Shown: piece by piece, positions 17,250 through 27,788 of the stretch
Position numbering within the stretch: the stretch's first letter is position 1
How the letters are laid out: the number at the start of each line of letters is the position of its first letter
From: CBDAPI01 sp965248635
Lineage (GTDB): Bacteria; Acidobacteriota; UBA6911; RPQK01; CBDAPI01
Direction of reading: 5' to 3'
DNA length: 64,000 nucleotides
NCBI GenBank assembly: GCA_965248635.1
Contig: OZ252114.1
Span: 5,084,001 to 5,148,000, forward strand
The notes under the pieces: model-generated
What the model was told of the DNA's origin: nothing
Databases searched by the model: none
What the model saw: the letters and a program-made list of their open reading frames with translations, nothing else
Program-made: the position numbers and the translations under genes

Positions 17250-17714
17250 TCACTTATCGGGATCTGGTGGCTTAAGTTTTCCAAGAAGGGCGGTGGCACC
17301 CTTAAAGTCTCTGCACTGAGACATGACCGCAAGTGTGGTTACTTTGCTAATCAATTCCTCGTCATCCTTCCGCAACGGCTCTAAACCCGCCCTTCCCAAC
17401 AGATAATTGACCGCAAACAAAGGCGCGAAATTCTTTCCCTGCAAAAGAGGGATTGCGGTTCTAAAAGCCGAGTGACCCCAATAAAACCTAGCCGCCCGTC
17501 TTCTGCCGATCATTTCATTAATCGCTGGCGTCAACCCAAGAGTTATTAGAGGCAAGCCAAGAAGAAACCACACCGGCCAATGGACGGTTATATTGCCCAA
17601 AACCCGAATGCCGTCTGTCACTGAGGCAATCACACCTAGGCCGTCCATGGCCACCCCCAACGCCAGGCCGGTATAAATCCAGCGGTTCTTCCACCTATTT
17701 TCGCCTTCTTCCAT
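17250..17714 (-). CDS. IS1595 passenger: two-helix membrane protein
   Basis: A 154-residue protein with two membrane helices (about residues 13-30 'GLALGVAMDGLGVIASV' and 45-63 'WPVWFLLGLPLITLGLT') and a soluble C-terminal half. I do not recognise it. It is read toward the zinc-ribbon gene with ten bases between them, so the two form a small cargo operon transcribed inward from the right end of the transposon. Confidence 0.7.
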   Translation of the reverse strand: MEEGENRWKNRWIYTGLALGVAMDGLGVIASVTDGIRVLGNITVHWPVWFLLGLPLITLGLTPAINEMIGRRRAARFYWGHSAFRTAIPLLQGKNFAPLFAVNYLLGRAGLEPLRKDDEELISKVTTLAVMSQCRDFKGATALLGKLKPPDPDK

Positions 17715-17763
17715 CCGCGCATGTTAGTTACTCCCGCCGCACTTCGTCAAGTGCACAATCGCC

Positions 17764-18842
17764 GTTTCTAAGGCGGAAGAAAGGTTGAGAAACTGGGAAA
17801 AAGCCTGCTTCCCGGCCAGTATATTTGTTAATGGCTTTCGGGGGATTCGTCCTGTCATCGGAGGGATGCCCAGCGGCTCGGGGTTTGTGGGAGGCGTCGG
17901 CTACATTCGAGGTCTGGAGAGCGAATACCTGAAGGCCCAGGCCAATGCTCGTTACTCGACCCGGGGCTTTTACCAGTTCGACGGGCAACTAGAGGCCCCG
18001 CCGAACCACCTGCCAAGCTGGGGCCGGGCGTACTTCGACGCCGTATTGGAGGATTTTCCCTCGCTGCGTTTTTTCGGTCTCGGAAATGACAGCAGTGAGG
18101 ACAATGAGACCTTCTACGAGCAGGAGAGACTGTCTTTTCGCGGTGGTCTCAAGGCTGAGATCGGACGCTGGGTGGAATTAAGTGGAGAAGGCGGGTGGAT
18201 GGAAGTCGAGACCAAGCCCGGTAACGAGGGAGAGCCTTCCCTGGAAAGCGTGTTTGAGGGGGTTCCGGGGTTCGGCGGCGGCGAAAGTCAATTTACCGTA
18301 AAGGGGGCCGGGCCAGGTTCAAGTTCCTTGACGAGTGGGACTATCCCAAGGCGGGAGTCACGCTGAGCTTTGAAGGTACTCGCTATGACGACCGGACCGA
18401 CAGTCTCTACAACACCACGAAGGTGGTTGGCGAGTTGATGACGCAGATCCCTCTAGGTTACCGAAACAGGCGCCTGGCTTTTCGGTTCCGCACAGCTCAT
18501 CTTCAGGCGGACAGCGGGCAGCAAGTACCTTTCTACTTGATGGAAACGATCGGGGGCGCCAAGACCGTGCGCGGGTACGATGAGTATCGCTTCCGGGACA
18601 AGCGCAACCTGCTGCTGAACCTGGAGTATCGGTGGGAGGTGTGGACTTACACGGACTTTGCCTTTTTTGCTGATGCCGGCAAGGCCTTCTCCGACTGGGA
18701 TGATTTTGATTTCAGCGGTTTGAACACCGGCTTCGGCTGGGGGATTCGCGTTCACGCTCCGGGAGATCTCTTTTTCAATATTGACCTGGCCGGCAGCAAG
18801 GAAGGGTTCAAGATTCACATTGGGAGCGGCCTGGGGTTTTAG
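17764..18842 (+). pseudogene. Omp85-like beta-barrel, 3' part with frameshift
   Basis: This continues the gene interrupted by IS1595. It encodes a surface-antigen/BamA-type barrel: 'FRGIRPVIGGMPSGSGFVGG' opens the barrel and 'LMETIGGAKTVRGYDEYRFR' (18540-18600) is the Omp85 motif of strand 15/16 loop type with the conserved RGY. The protein ends with a C-terminal Phe. A frameshift in the G-run near 18300 moves translation from the first frame ('SQFTVKG') to the second ('FKFLDEWDYPKAGVTLSFEG'). With the IS plus the frameshift the gene cannot give a full product. It is followed 22 bases later by the kinase-like gene. Confidence 0.8.
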
Positions 18843-18864
18843 TACTCGGGGGCAGTGAGCAAGG

Positions 18865-20559
18865 ATGAGAAGAAATCACTTGAAATGCACTTTTGGCCTC
18901 GTGCCATTGTTCTTTCTTATTCCTCTCCCATCGGCTTGGGCGCAGCAGTTTCATCCCTCCGACCCGATGCTGGTGGACAATGATCGGTTGGTAAATGTAA
19001 CCACTCAACCCGAAGAGGTTGAGCTCAGCGATTTGTACGATCGCTTCGGTCACATTTTTGTGGATTTTGGCGACCCGGAGTTCAGCGAAGCGAAGAACGT
19101 CAACACGCTGGACGAAGTACCCGACAGCAGCTGGTTCACCAACCGGCACAGCCGTAGCCGGATGACCCTCGAAGAACTGTCTCGCGGAGCCAATCTGGAC
19201 GGTCCTCCCAAAGTCGATGAAACCTGGATGATTTTCCGGGGAAAGACCCAGGGGATTTCGCCCGGTTTTGAGATTGAGGACGGCAAGGGAGATCGCTATG
19301 TCGTCAAATTCGATCCGGCGGGTATCCCCAAACTGAGCACGTCGGCCGAGATCATTGCTTCAAAGATCTTTTATGCCCTGGGCTACCACGTGCCCCAGAA
19401 CTACATCGTCTCTTACGACCCGGATAAACTCGACATCAAAGCAGGAACCATGGTCGAGAATCGCTTTGGGGACAAGGTTCCTCTGACAAAGTTTCGGTTG
19501 CGCGCGATGCTTCGGAAGATTCCTCGCGGTTCGGATGGAAGGGTCCGATGTATCGCCAGCAAGTACATCGCGGGGGTCCCTCTGGGCCCCTTCCGTTACT
19601 ACGGCACTCGCTCGGATGACCCCAATGACGTCATTCTTCATGAACACCGGCGAGAGTTGAGGGGACTTCGACTCTTCGCCGCCTGGATCAATCACGACGA
19701 CACCCGGGCTCAAAACACTCAGTCCAGCTGGGTAGAAGAAGGAGACCAGCATTACGTCCGTCACTGGCTCCTAGACTTTGGTTCCACCTTTGGCAGCGGC
19801 ACGGTTGACCTGCAGCTGGCCAATCTGAGTTTCCACTACTGGCTGCCGCTGGATCTAGTCAAGAAGAATGCCAAAGGCTTCGGTTTTCACGTGCCCGGGT
19901 ACCGCAAGGTGAGGTGGCCCAATTTCCCGGAGTATGAGTCGGTGGGAAGATGGGAAGGAGAGGCTTTCGATCCGCTGGAATGGCGCAACGACTACCCCAA
20001 TCCAGCTTTTGTAAGGATGACGGCCCGAGATGCTTTCTGGGCCGCCAAGATCCTGATGAAGTTCACACCCGAGGAGCTGGCGGCCATCGTGGAGGAGGGC
20101 GAATTCTCGGATCCGGCGCAGGGGAAGTATTTATATGACGTGCTGCTGCAGCGCCAGCAGAAGTGTGGGCGCTTCGGGATCAACATCCTCAATCCGGTGG
20201 ATGAGTTCCGCCTGGTCGGAGACACGCTCCAGTTCACCAATCTCTCAGAAGAGTACGGCTTTGCCTCTCGCGGTAGCACACGCTATCAGATCGTCTGGTG
20301 GAAATTCGATAACGGGAGCGGCAAGAAAACCGGACAGCCGAGTGCACAGCTCATCCAGGGCGAGACCAGTATCCCGGTGCCGATGGGACCAGGGCTGAGG
20401 GGGCAGAACTTGTTCCTCATGGCCGCGATCAGATCGCTGAACGATGATTTCCCCCAGTGGAAACAGAAGGTGAGCCTCTACCTGCGACCCGAGGGCAGCG
20501 GGTATCAGATCGTTGGCGTCGAGAGAGACTCCCCCGCCGAACCCATCGGAATGCCCTGA
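18865..20559 (+). CDS. Secreted protein with a kinase-like fold (HipA/FAM20/CotH-like features)
   Basis: A 564-residue protein with a signal peptide ending near 'PSAWAQQ'. Four features in the right order suggest a protein-kinase-like fold: 'GDRYVVKFDPAG' (about 150, a beta-3 lysine), 'STSAEIIASKIFYALGYHVP' (helix-C glutamate), 'INHDDTRAQNT' (about 277, catalytic Asp and Asn), and 'LLDFGSTFGSG' (about 303, metal-binding DFG). The rest does not match a family I can name. Being exported, it might act on envelope proteins or lipids, or be an inactive binding protein. It lies 22 bases after an Omp85 gene on the same strand, and I have the impression that this pairing recurs in Acidobacteriota. 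The kinase assignment is inference from motifs. Confidence 0.6.
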   Translation: MRRNHLKCTFGLVPLFFLIPLPSAWAQQFHPSDPMLVDNDRLVNVTTQPEEVELSDLYDRFGHIFVDFGDPEFSEAKNVNTLDEVPDSSWFTNRHSRSRMTLEELSRGANLDGPPKVDETWMIFRGKTQGISPGFEIEDGKGDRYVVKFDPAGIPKLSTSAEIIASKIFYALGYHVPQNYIVSYDPDKLDIKAGTMVENRFGDKVPLTKFRLRAMLRKIPRGSDGRVRCIASKYIAGVPLGPFRYYGTRSDDPNDVILHEHRRELRGLRLFAAWINHDDTRAQNTQSSWVEEGDQHYVRHWLLDFGSTFGSGTVDLQLANLSFHYWLPLDLVKKNAKGFGFHVPGYRKVRWPNFPEYESVGRWEGEAFDPLEWRNDYPNPAFVRMTARDAFWAAKILMKFTPEELAAIVEEGEFSDPAQGKYLYDVLLQRQQKCGRFGINILNPVDEFRLVGDTLQFTNLSEEYGFASRGSTRYQIVWWKFDNGSGKKTGQPSAQLIQGETSIPVPMGPGLRGQNLFLMAAIRSLNDDFPQWKQKVSLYLRPEGSGYQIVGVERDSPAEPIGMP

Positions 20560-20632
20560 CGTGGAGGTTCGGGAAGACGCCTGTAGCACAGATGGCGACA
20601 TACCCGAGCGGGAGTCCCCCGGGCAAGACATA

Positions 20633-20662
20633 CTGGTACCGTGCTTGCAAGCATGGTACCAG
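20633..20662. terminator. 30-base palindrome after the kinase-like gene
   Basis: CTGGTACC...GGTACCAG enclose GTGCTTGCAAGCAT; the whole 30 bases are self-complementary except for one position pair. It stands 74 bases after the stop codon. It could be a terminator or a protein-binding palindrome. The surrounding 20560-20881 gap holds no gene. Confidence 0.45.
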
Positions 20663-20881
20663 CCAAGTTCACATACGAAGTGAGCCAAGATGACAGGCAA
20701 CGAGTTTTAGGTCTGGAAGATCTGGCACGATCTGAGAAATTGGCGCAACCCGACGAGACATCGCAGGTGAAGTTATAGACAGGATAGAGAGTGCGCCATT
20801 CTCTGAAGCAGGTCTTTTTGCAGTGCACCTTTTCCGGGCCGCGGCCGAAGTAAGATCAAATTGCATCTACTGGGGGACCTT

Positions 20882-23316
20882 ATGCTCAAGATTTTCGGGT
20901 TGAGTCGATATTCTCTGTGGGCGTCCCTCTTCATTCTCTCGTCTCTATCGCTGCAGGCTCAAAAGCCGATTGTTCGTATCGGGGTCGTCATCGACGGGCC
21001 CTGGGAGAGGAATGCCAGCATTGAAGCGACCTTTCGACAAGAGGCTACCCAACTGCTCGAAAGTGAATACACGATCCTCTTTCCCTCTGAAAAGAGACTG
21101 GAGGGGAACTGGACGATCGAATCCATCAAAGCCTCGATCGACCTCTTGCTGGCTGATCCGGAGGTGGATTACGTCATCACTCTTGGCCCGGTCAGCTCCA
21201 ATGACGTCGCCCGCCTCGGTCCCCTGCCGAAGCCTGTTATTGCCGCCTTTGTCCTCAACGCCAGGCTGCAGGGAATTCCCTCGCAGCCCCGCCAGGATGG
21301 CACTGACCGATACCCCGTCAGTGGGGTCACGAACCTCAATTATCTAACCGTGGGAACGGTCGGGAGGAGCCTTCTCCGTGAGGTCTCAGTCTTCAGGGAG
21401 ATCGTTCCTTTTTCTAAGCTCACCTTCTTCACTATGGATGTGTTCACGGAGGCGATCCCCCAGTTGCCCGCAAACGTGATGCGAGAGCTCGAGCCGCTCG
21501 GTCTGGAGTTGACCCTCGTCCACGTGGGCGCGTCGCTAGAGGAAGCTTTGGTGCAGCTCCCGGCCGATGCTCAAGCGGTTTATATCGCTCCTCTACTGCG
21601 GCTGGAACCTGGGGGTCTGGATCGACTGGCCCAGGAGTTGATCGATCGCCGCCTGCCCAGCTTTTCACTGTGGGGACGGAGCGAGGTTGAGCGGGGTCTA
21701 CTGGCCAGCCTGGCCCGCGATCTGGACGTCGATCGCCTGGCAAGACGAGTGGCCATTCACCTGCAGGACCTACTGTTGGGTGCCGCAGCCGAGGACCTCT
21801 CGGTTGATTTTGATCGGGATGAACAACTCACGATCAATATGGCAACGGCTCGTGCCATCGGCTTTTACCCCAGCTTTGCTTTGCTCATCGAAGCGGAGCT
21901 TCTCAACGAAACGCGTACACAGGCGGCTCGCAACCTTTCTCTCGCAGCGGTCATCCAGGAGGCCGGAAGTGCGAATCTCGATATCGCCTATTGCAGACCG
22001 GACCGTATTGGCAGGCTTTCAACTCGTTCGGGAAGCCAGGAGCGCCCTTCTACCTCAGTTAGCTGTTTCCGGATTGGGATTCTTTATTGACGGAGACCGG
22101 GCCGCCGCCAGCTTCGGAAGCATTGGAAAGAGGCGGATCTCCGGGTCGGCCAGTGCCTCCCAGTTGATCTATTCCGAAGAGATTCGAGCCGGTCGAGACA
22201 TCGAAAACAATCTTCAGAGAGTTCGAGAGGAAGAAACGGGCGGAAGTACTCCTGGACGTGGTCCTGGAAGCGTCGGAGAGCTACTTGAATGTCTTGCGGG
22301 CCAAGACGGTGGAGCGAATACAGCGGGACAATCTGCGTTTGACCCAGGCGAATCTGGGGCTGGCCCGGGCCCGTGTCGAGCTGGGGGCTGCGGCCAGAGA
22401 TGAAGTGTTCCGCTGGGAAAGTCAGATTGCCACCAATCGGAAGGATGTCATCGATGCCAACGCCCTGAGAAACCAGGCGGAGATAGCGGTCAACCGGATC
22501 TTGGACCGGCCCAGCGAAGAGACCTTCATGACTCAGGAGGCAGCTCTCGATGACCCGGAACTCGTCACCAGCTTCGGGCAGCTGCGTCCCTATGTCGAGA
22601 ACCCGCAAAGCTTCCGGGTCTTCAGGGGCTTCATGGTACTGGAAGCGTTCGAGAATGCTCCCGAGCTACACCAGCTCGATAACGCCATTCGCGCCCAGCA
22701 GCGGGTTCTTCTGGCCAGTCGACGAACGCTTTATCTACCAACCGTGGAGGCCATCGGTGAGGTGACCACCTTCAAGAACGGAGGGAGTGGCTCGGAATTC
22801 TCCTCACCTTTCCCCCTCCCCTTTTCGCCTTCCAACAACTTGAATTGGGGCGCCGGAATCAGCGCCACCTTGCCGCTCTTTCAGGGTGGAGCTTTGAGAG
22901 CGCGCCGCGACCGCGCTGGAATCGAGCTGGAGCAGCTAACGATCCAGCGCGACGCTGCCCAAAAGAGAATCGAGCAAGGAGTCCGATCAATCCTTCACGC
23001 TGCCGGAGCATCCTTTGCCGGAATCGATTTGGCGCGCGAAGCAGCCGAGGCGGCGCGGCGCAATCTAGAGCTGGTCAGTGACTCCTACTCCGAGGGAGCG
23101 GTGGACATCCTCCGTTTGCTGGATGCACAGAATCAGGCTCTGGTGGGGGAGCTGCTGGCAGCCAATGCCATCTTCGACTATCTGCTCGATCTGATGGCGG
23201 CGCAGCGCGCAGTTGGCAAGTTCGATTACTATCGTTCCCAGCAAGATCGGCAGGCCTTTCTGGCTCGACTTGCTCGCTATTTTGAGGATCAGGGGTTTGT
23301 GATCCGGCGTCCCTGA
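20882..23316 (+). pseudogene. ABC substrate-binding-like domain fused to a TolC-type outer-membrane factor, frameshifted
   Basis: The first 330 or so residues form a signal peptide plus an ABC_sub_bind-like periplasmic domain ('KPIVRIGVVIDGPWERNASI', 'VDYVITLGPVSSNDVARLG', 'DAQAVYIAPLLRLEPGGLD'). An outer-membrane efflux protein follows ('ARAIGFYPSFALLIEAELLN' into the TolC repeats; 'LARARVELGAAARDEVFRWE' and 'WGAGISATLPLFQGGALRAR' are typical). Two frame changes are needed, near 21995 and 22230, each a shift of one base, so the gene as given does not yield a full protein. Start at 20882 (GGGGGA five bases upstream). It is the first gene of a tripartite RND efflux operon. The fusion itself is unusual. 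Confidence 0.75.
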
Positions 23317-23323
23317 GGGAACG

Positions 23324-24442
23324 ATGAAAGAAGCTGCGGTCAGAATGCGATCTCTCAAGTGGTTTGCCTTGATTCCCGCCGTTATTGTGTTGCTGGGCTG
23401 CGATCAGGAACTCGTGCAACCCCCGGCACCGATTCGGCCCGTTCGCTACCTCGTCGCCCAGGCCAGTGCCGGAGTGCGCGAACGCCTGTTCACAGGGGCA
23501 GCCCAGGCCGGCATCGAGACTAACCTGAGCTTCAAGGTTCGGGGAACCATTCAGAGGCTGGGTCTGAAGGTCGGCGACCGCGTCCGGAAGGACCAGTTGA
23601 TTGCTGAAATCGATCCTCGCGACTACGAGCTTGCAGTCCAGGAGACGGAGGCCTCGCTGGCCCAGGCCAAGGCCCAGGCCGCCAAAGCCGAGGCTGATTT
23701 CAAACGGAGGCGAAGGCTCGTTGAAAGGGATAATGCTTCGCAGGCTGATTTTGACTCGGCACGCGCTGCTCAGGATTCTGCACTGGCCCTGGTCAGAGCC
23801 ATTGAGAAGCAGATCGAATCGGCAAGGTTGCAAGTTTCCTACACGCGGCTTGTGTCTCCGATAGACGGCAAGGTTGCCGAGGTTCCCGTGGAGGTGAATG
23901 AGAATGTGCAGGTCGGCCAGACCATCGTTGTTGTACATGCCGGCGCCCGACCTGAGGTCGAGGTGTCTATACCCGAAGTGCTGATCCGGGAGATTCACCA
24001 GGGAGCTGCCGTATCCGTCACCTTCGATTCGCTCCCCAACCGATCTTTTTCGGGCCGAGTCTCGGAGGTCGGGGTGGCAGCAATCGAGGGCCTCACCACC
24101 TATCCGGTCACGATCCTGCTCGATCGGTCGGACGATCGAATGCTACCCGGGATGGCAGCCGAGGTCACTTTCCGGTTTGCAGTCAAAGGCGCTCTTCAAC
24201 GCTATGTCCTTCCTCCCCATGCCGTTCTGGAGGATCGGGAGGGCAGCTTTGTCTTTGTGGTTCAGCCGACGGGATCGGAACTGGGTGTCGCCCGGCGACA
24301 GGGTGTTGTGGTGGGAGAGCTGGTCACCGGTGGAATCGAAGTCCTGCGGGGGATCTCCGATGGCGATCGCCCCGTGACGGTCGGTGCCAGCCGGATTCAG
24401 GACGGTCAACAGGTGCGATTGGCTCCCGGAGAGTCGCGTTAG
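23324..24442 (+). CDS. RND efflux membrane-fusion lipoprotein
   Basis: A 372-residue periplasmic adaptor of the HlyD/AcrA family. The N-terminus is a lipoprotein signal ('IPAVIVLLGCDQE', lipobox cysteine near 26). The barrel-sandwich halves ('NLSFKVRGTIQRLGLKVGDR' and 'YTRLVSPIDGKVAEVPVEV') surround an alpha-hairpin of about 70 residues with Ala/Lys/Glu repeats; a beta-barrel domain follows. It starts eight bases after the outer-membrane factor and ends 16 bases before the pump, so one operon. It is the only structural gene of the pump without a frameshift. Confidence 0.9.
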   Translation: MKEAAVRMRSLKWFALIPAVIVLLGCDQELVQPPAPIRPVRYLVAQASAGVRERLFTGAAQAGIETNLSFKVRGTIQRLGLKVGDRVRKDQLIAEIDPRDYELAVQETEASLAQAKAQAAKAEADFKRRRRLVERDNASQADFDSARAAQDSALALVRAIEKQIESARLQVSYTRLVSPIDGKVAEVPVEVNENVQVGQTIVVVHAGARPEVEVSIPEVLIREIHQGAAVSVTFDSLPNRSFSGRVSEVGVAAIEGLTTYPVTILLDRSDDRMLPGMAAEVTFRFAVKGALQRYVLPPHAVLEDREGSFVFVVQPTGSELGVARRQGVVVGELVTGGIEVLRGISDGDRPVTVGASRIQDGQQVRLAPGESR

Positions 24443-24457
24443 GGGGAGCACTGAGCG

Positions 24458-27400
24458 ATGGATGTGACGCGCTTCGCCATCCGGAACAATCGCCTTACTC
24501 TGGTCTCTCTACTGGCCATCCTGCTGGCGGGAGCTGCTGCCTACAGCAGATTGCCGCGGGCAGAGGATCCCGGCTTTACCATCCGCACCGCTGTGGTCCG
24601 AACGGTCTTTCCAGGCGCCAACCCCGAGCGTGTCGAGAACCTGGTTACCGACAAGATCGAGAAGATCATTCAGGAGATGCCCGAACTCGACGTTGTTCGC
24701 AGCCAGTCCAAGACGGGCCTGTCCATCATCTGGGTAGACATTCAGGAACAGTACCGGGAGATGCGCCCCATCTGGGACAGTTTGCGACGCAAGGTGGAGA
24801 AAGCCACTCCCGATCTCCCCAGGGAGGTGGTAGGTCCTTTCGTTAATGACGAGTTCGGGGACGTCTTTGGCATCATCCTGGCGATCACAGCGGGTCTCAC
24901 CAGGGACAGCTCGCCGCAGATCGAATACAGCGAAATGAAGGATATTGCCTACTCGGTACGTGATTTCCTGCTCCGACTCGAGGACGCCGAGAAAGTCGAA
25001 GTCTATGGAAGTCAGGACGAACGGGTATTTGTCGAATACAACAACGCACGGCTAGCGGAGCTGGGTCTCTCCGTGCTTCAGCTGGCACGGATTCTGGAAC
25101 CCCGAAATATCATCGTCCCTGGTGGAAGTGTGACCACTGGAGTCGAGCGGATCGAGCTCGAGCCTTCGGGCAACTTTGACTCCATCGAAGACTTGCGCCG
25201 AACGGTGATTAGCGTACCCGGGCGTAGCGACCTCCTCTACCTGGAAGACATCGCCCACATCACCAGAGGTTATATTGACCCACCCGACTCCAGAATGCAT
25301 GCCTCCGGTCTGCCCAGCGTTGGTTTGGCCATCTCCACCAAGGAAGGTGGAAACCTGATCCGTCTTGGCGAAGACGTGCGGCTCCTGGTGCAGCGTCTCA
25401 ACGGCGAGTATCCCACGGGAATCGACTTCAAGCTGGTTGCTTTTCAGCCGGACATCGTCACGAGAAAGATTGACGAGTTTGTCAGCAATGTGATCCAGGC
25501 GGTTGGAATCGTCCTGGTGGCGATGCTGGTCATGCTGGGACTCCGCACCGGTCTGGTGGTGACCAGCCTCATCCCCTCGGCCATCCTCATGAGCCTTCTG
25601 ATCATGTCGCTGATTGGCGTCGGCTTGAACCAGATGTCGCTGGCTTCTCTGATCATCGCCCTGGGAATGCTGGTAGACAATGCGATTGTCATGTCGGAGG
25701 CGATCATGGTTCAAATGGCAGCCGGTACTCACCCCGTGGCGGCCGCCGTGGGCTCGGCAAGAGAGTTGCGAATTCCCTTGCTCACTTCGTCGCTTACTAC
25801 CTCGGCAGCCTTTCTGCCCATCTTTTTGGCCGAATCGACAGTGGGGGAATACACGAATCTGCTCTTTACCGTCGTGACCATCACTCTGCTTTCGTCGTGG
25901 GGTCTGACCCTGACCGTTATCCCGCTCCTCTGTGTGCTTTTTCTCAAGGTGAAGAGCGTGGATCGTGAGGAGACCTACCGATCACGCTTCTACTCCTTTA
26001 TCGGGGCGCCCTTCTGTCGGCTCTTCGCTTCCCACTATTGAGCCTTGTAGTAGTGGCAGGTGTTTTCGTTTTCTCCCTGCAGGGATTCAAGTACATCCCG
26101 AATATCTTCTTTCCGCCTTCCGACACCGCGATGTTCTGGGCCGAAATCGAATCGCCCGTGGGAACGGCAATCGAGCGAAATGAAGAGATCGTCACCGAGA
26201 TCGAGAACTTCGTAGAGCAGGAGCTGGTTGCGGGCGCCCAACGTCCCGAAGGGATCACTTCTTGGATGGCCTACATCGGGAACGGCGGACCCCGCTTTAC
26301 CTTGACCTATGCCCCGGAACAGTCAAGTCCAGAATATTCGTTTCTCCTCTTCAACGCTACTTCTCGGGGTGTCATACAAGCATTATCCGACAAGATTGAC
26401 GCCTTCTGCCGAGAACAATTCCCTAACGTGGTAACGACCATCAAACCCATTCCCATCGGACCCATTATCGACAAGCCGATTGAGGTGCGAGTTTCAGGTG
26501 AGGATCTCGGCGTACTTTTCCGGATCGTGGAGGAAGTGAAGGCCAAGATTCGCGAGATTCCGGGAACTCGCAACCTGGGTGATGACTGGGGTCAGCGTAC
26601 CAAGAAGATTGTCGTTAAGATCAACAACCCTAGGGCTCGTCGCAGCGCTATCACCAATCGGGACATCGCTATCTCGTTGCAGTCCGTCCTGAGCGGTTAT
26701 CAGGCAACCGACTACCGGGAAGGTGACGAGGTCATCCCCGTGACGATGCGTTCTGTGGCAGCCGACCGAAAGGACTTTGGCAAGCTGGAGAGCTTGAACG
26801 TCTACTCCCAGTCGACGGGACATTCAGTGCCACTGAAACAGGTCGCTGATCTGGAGGTGGAGTGGCAACCAGCCAAGATCTTCCGGCGCGACCGTCTCAA
26901 GAGCGTCAAGATTCACTCCGACCTGGCGCTGGGGGTGACCCCCGTCGAGATTACGAACGTTTTGGAGGCGTGGCTTGCGGAGCAGCAGTCTGGCTGGCCG
27001 GTGGGCTACTTTTACAGCCTGGGTGGCGCGTACGAGAAATCGGGAGAGGCAAATCGGTCCATCGGGGAAAAGGTTCCAATCGCACTTATCCTCATCGTCC
27101 TCCTGCTGGTCGCCCAGTTCAACTCGATCCGCAAGCCGCTGATCATTCTGGCGGCGATTCCACTGGGGCTGATCGGAGTGATTGCCGGTCTACTCATCGG
27201 TCAATCCTATTTCGGCTTCATGACCTTGTTGGGAATCATCTCGCTCTCCGGGATCGTCATCAACAACGCCATCGTCTTGTTGGATCGAATTCAGATCGAA
27301 ATCACGGAAAACGAGCTGGATCCGGCTCGCGCGGTGATTGAGGCGTCGCAGCGCCGGCTGCGTCCCATCCTCCTGACCACCATTCACAACCATGGGGGGA

Positions 27401-27556
27401 CTTCTTCCGCTGTGGTTGGGAGGCGGTCCGATGTGGGAACCGATGGCGATTGCCATCATCTTCGGGTTAATGTTTTCTACTCTGCTCACACTGGGTGTTG
27501 TACCGGTCCTCTACAGCCTGTTTTTTCGAGTCAGCTTCAAAGGCTTCCGCTACTAA
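24458..27556 (+). pseudogene. RND efflux pump (AcrB/MexF-like family), two frameshifts
   Basis: The product would be about 1030 residues, the normal size of an inner-membrane RND pump. The first open part (24458-26041) has the N-terminal helix, 'LPRAEDPGFTIRTAVVRTVF' and the TM4 segment 'ASLIIALGMLVDNAIVMSEA' with the proton-relay Asp pair region. Near 26035 the frame shifts to 'LVVVAGVFVFSLQGFKYIPN' (TM7), which runs to about 27393, where a second shift leads to 'GLLPLWLGGGPMWEPMAIAI' and the natural end 'FKGFRY' at 27556. No frame alone encodes a working pump. Substrate unknown. A marR gene follows. Confidence 0.85.
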
Positions 27557-27744
27557 GGGACCGCCTCATCGCGATCATGCAGGATCATGGTGACCTGCGG
27601 GGGGCACAAGTTCAATGTTCAAATGCGGACCGAAACGCCTGCTCAGTTCGGAGACGCTCAAGAACAACTGTGGAACACCTCGAGGCAGCGCCACTGTATC
27701 CCAGCGATGCCCCCGAAAAAACGAAACAAACTGAAACTTTCCGA

Positions 27745-27773
27745 TTGACAAAGCATATTACGTGTATATACAC
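27745..27773 (+). promoter_or_regulatory. marR promoter with palindromic operator
   Basis: TTGACA (27745-27750) and TATACA (27767-27772), spaced 16 bases, form a good sigma-70 promoter. The -10 box lies inside the perfect palindrome GTGTATATACAC (27762-27773). The same 12 bases occur in front of the SDR gene (28267-28278), so they are the likely binding site of the MarR protein, which would repress itself. Confidence 0.75.
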
Positions 27774-27788
27774 ATATATAGGTCAACT

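Larger units (their letters stand above)
15844..17763 (+). mobile_element. IS1595-family transposon with passenger genes
   Basis: The element is 1920 bases long. Its ends are inverted repeats sharing GCACTTGACGAA with further matches outward (15844-15864 and 17743-17763). It is flanked by an exact 8-base target duplication, GTTTCTAA, at 15836-15843 and 17764-17771, the duplication length typical of this family. Besides the transposase it carries three minus-strand genes: a 59-residue basic protein, a zinc-ribbon protein and a membrane protein. The sharp ends and intact genes suggest a recent insertion into an Omp85 gene. Confidence 0.92.
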
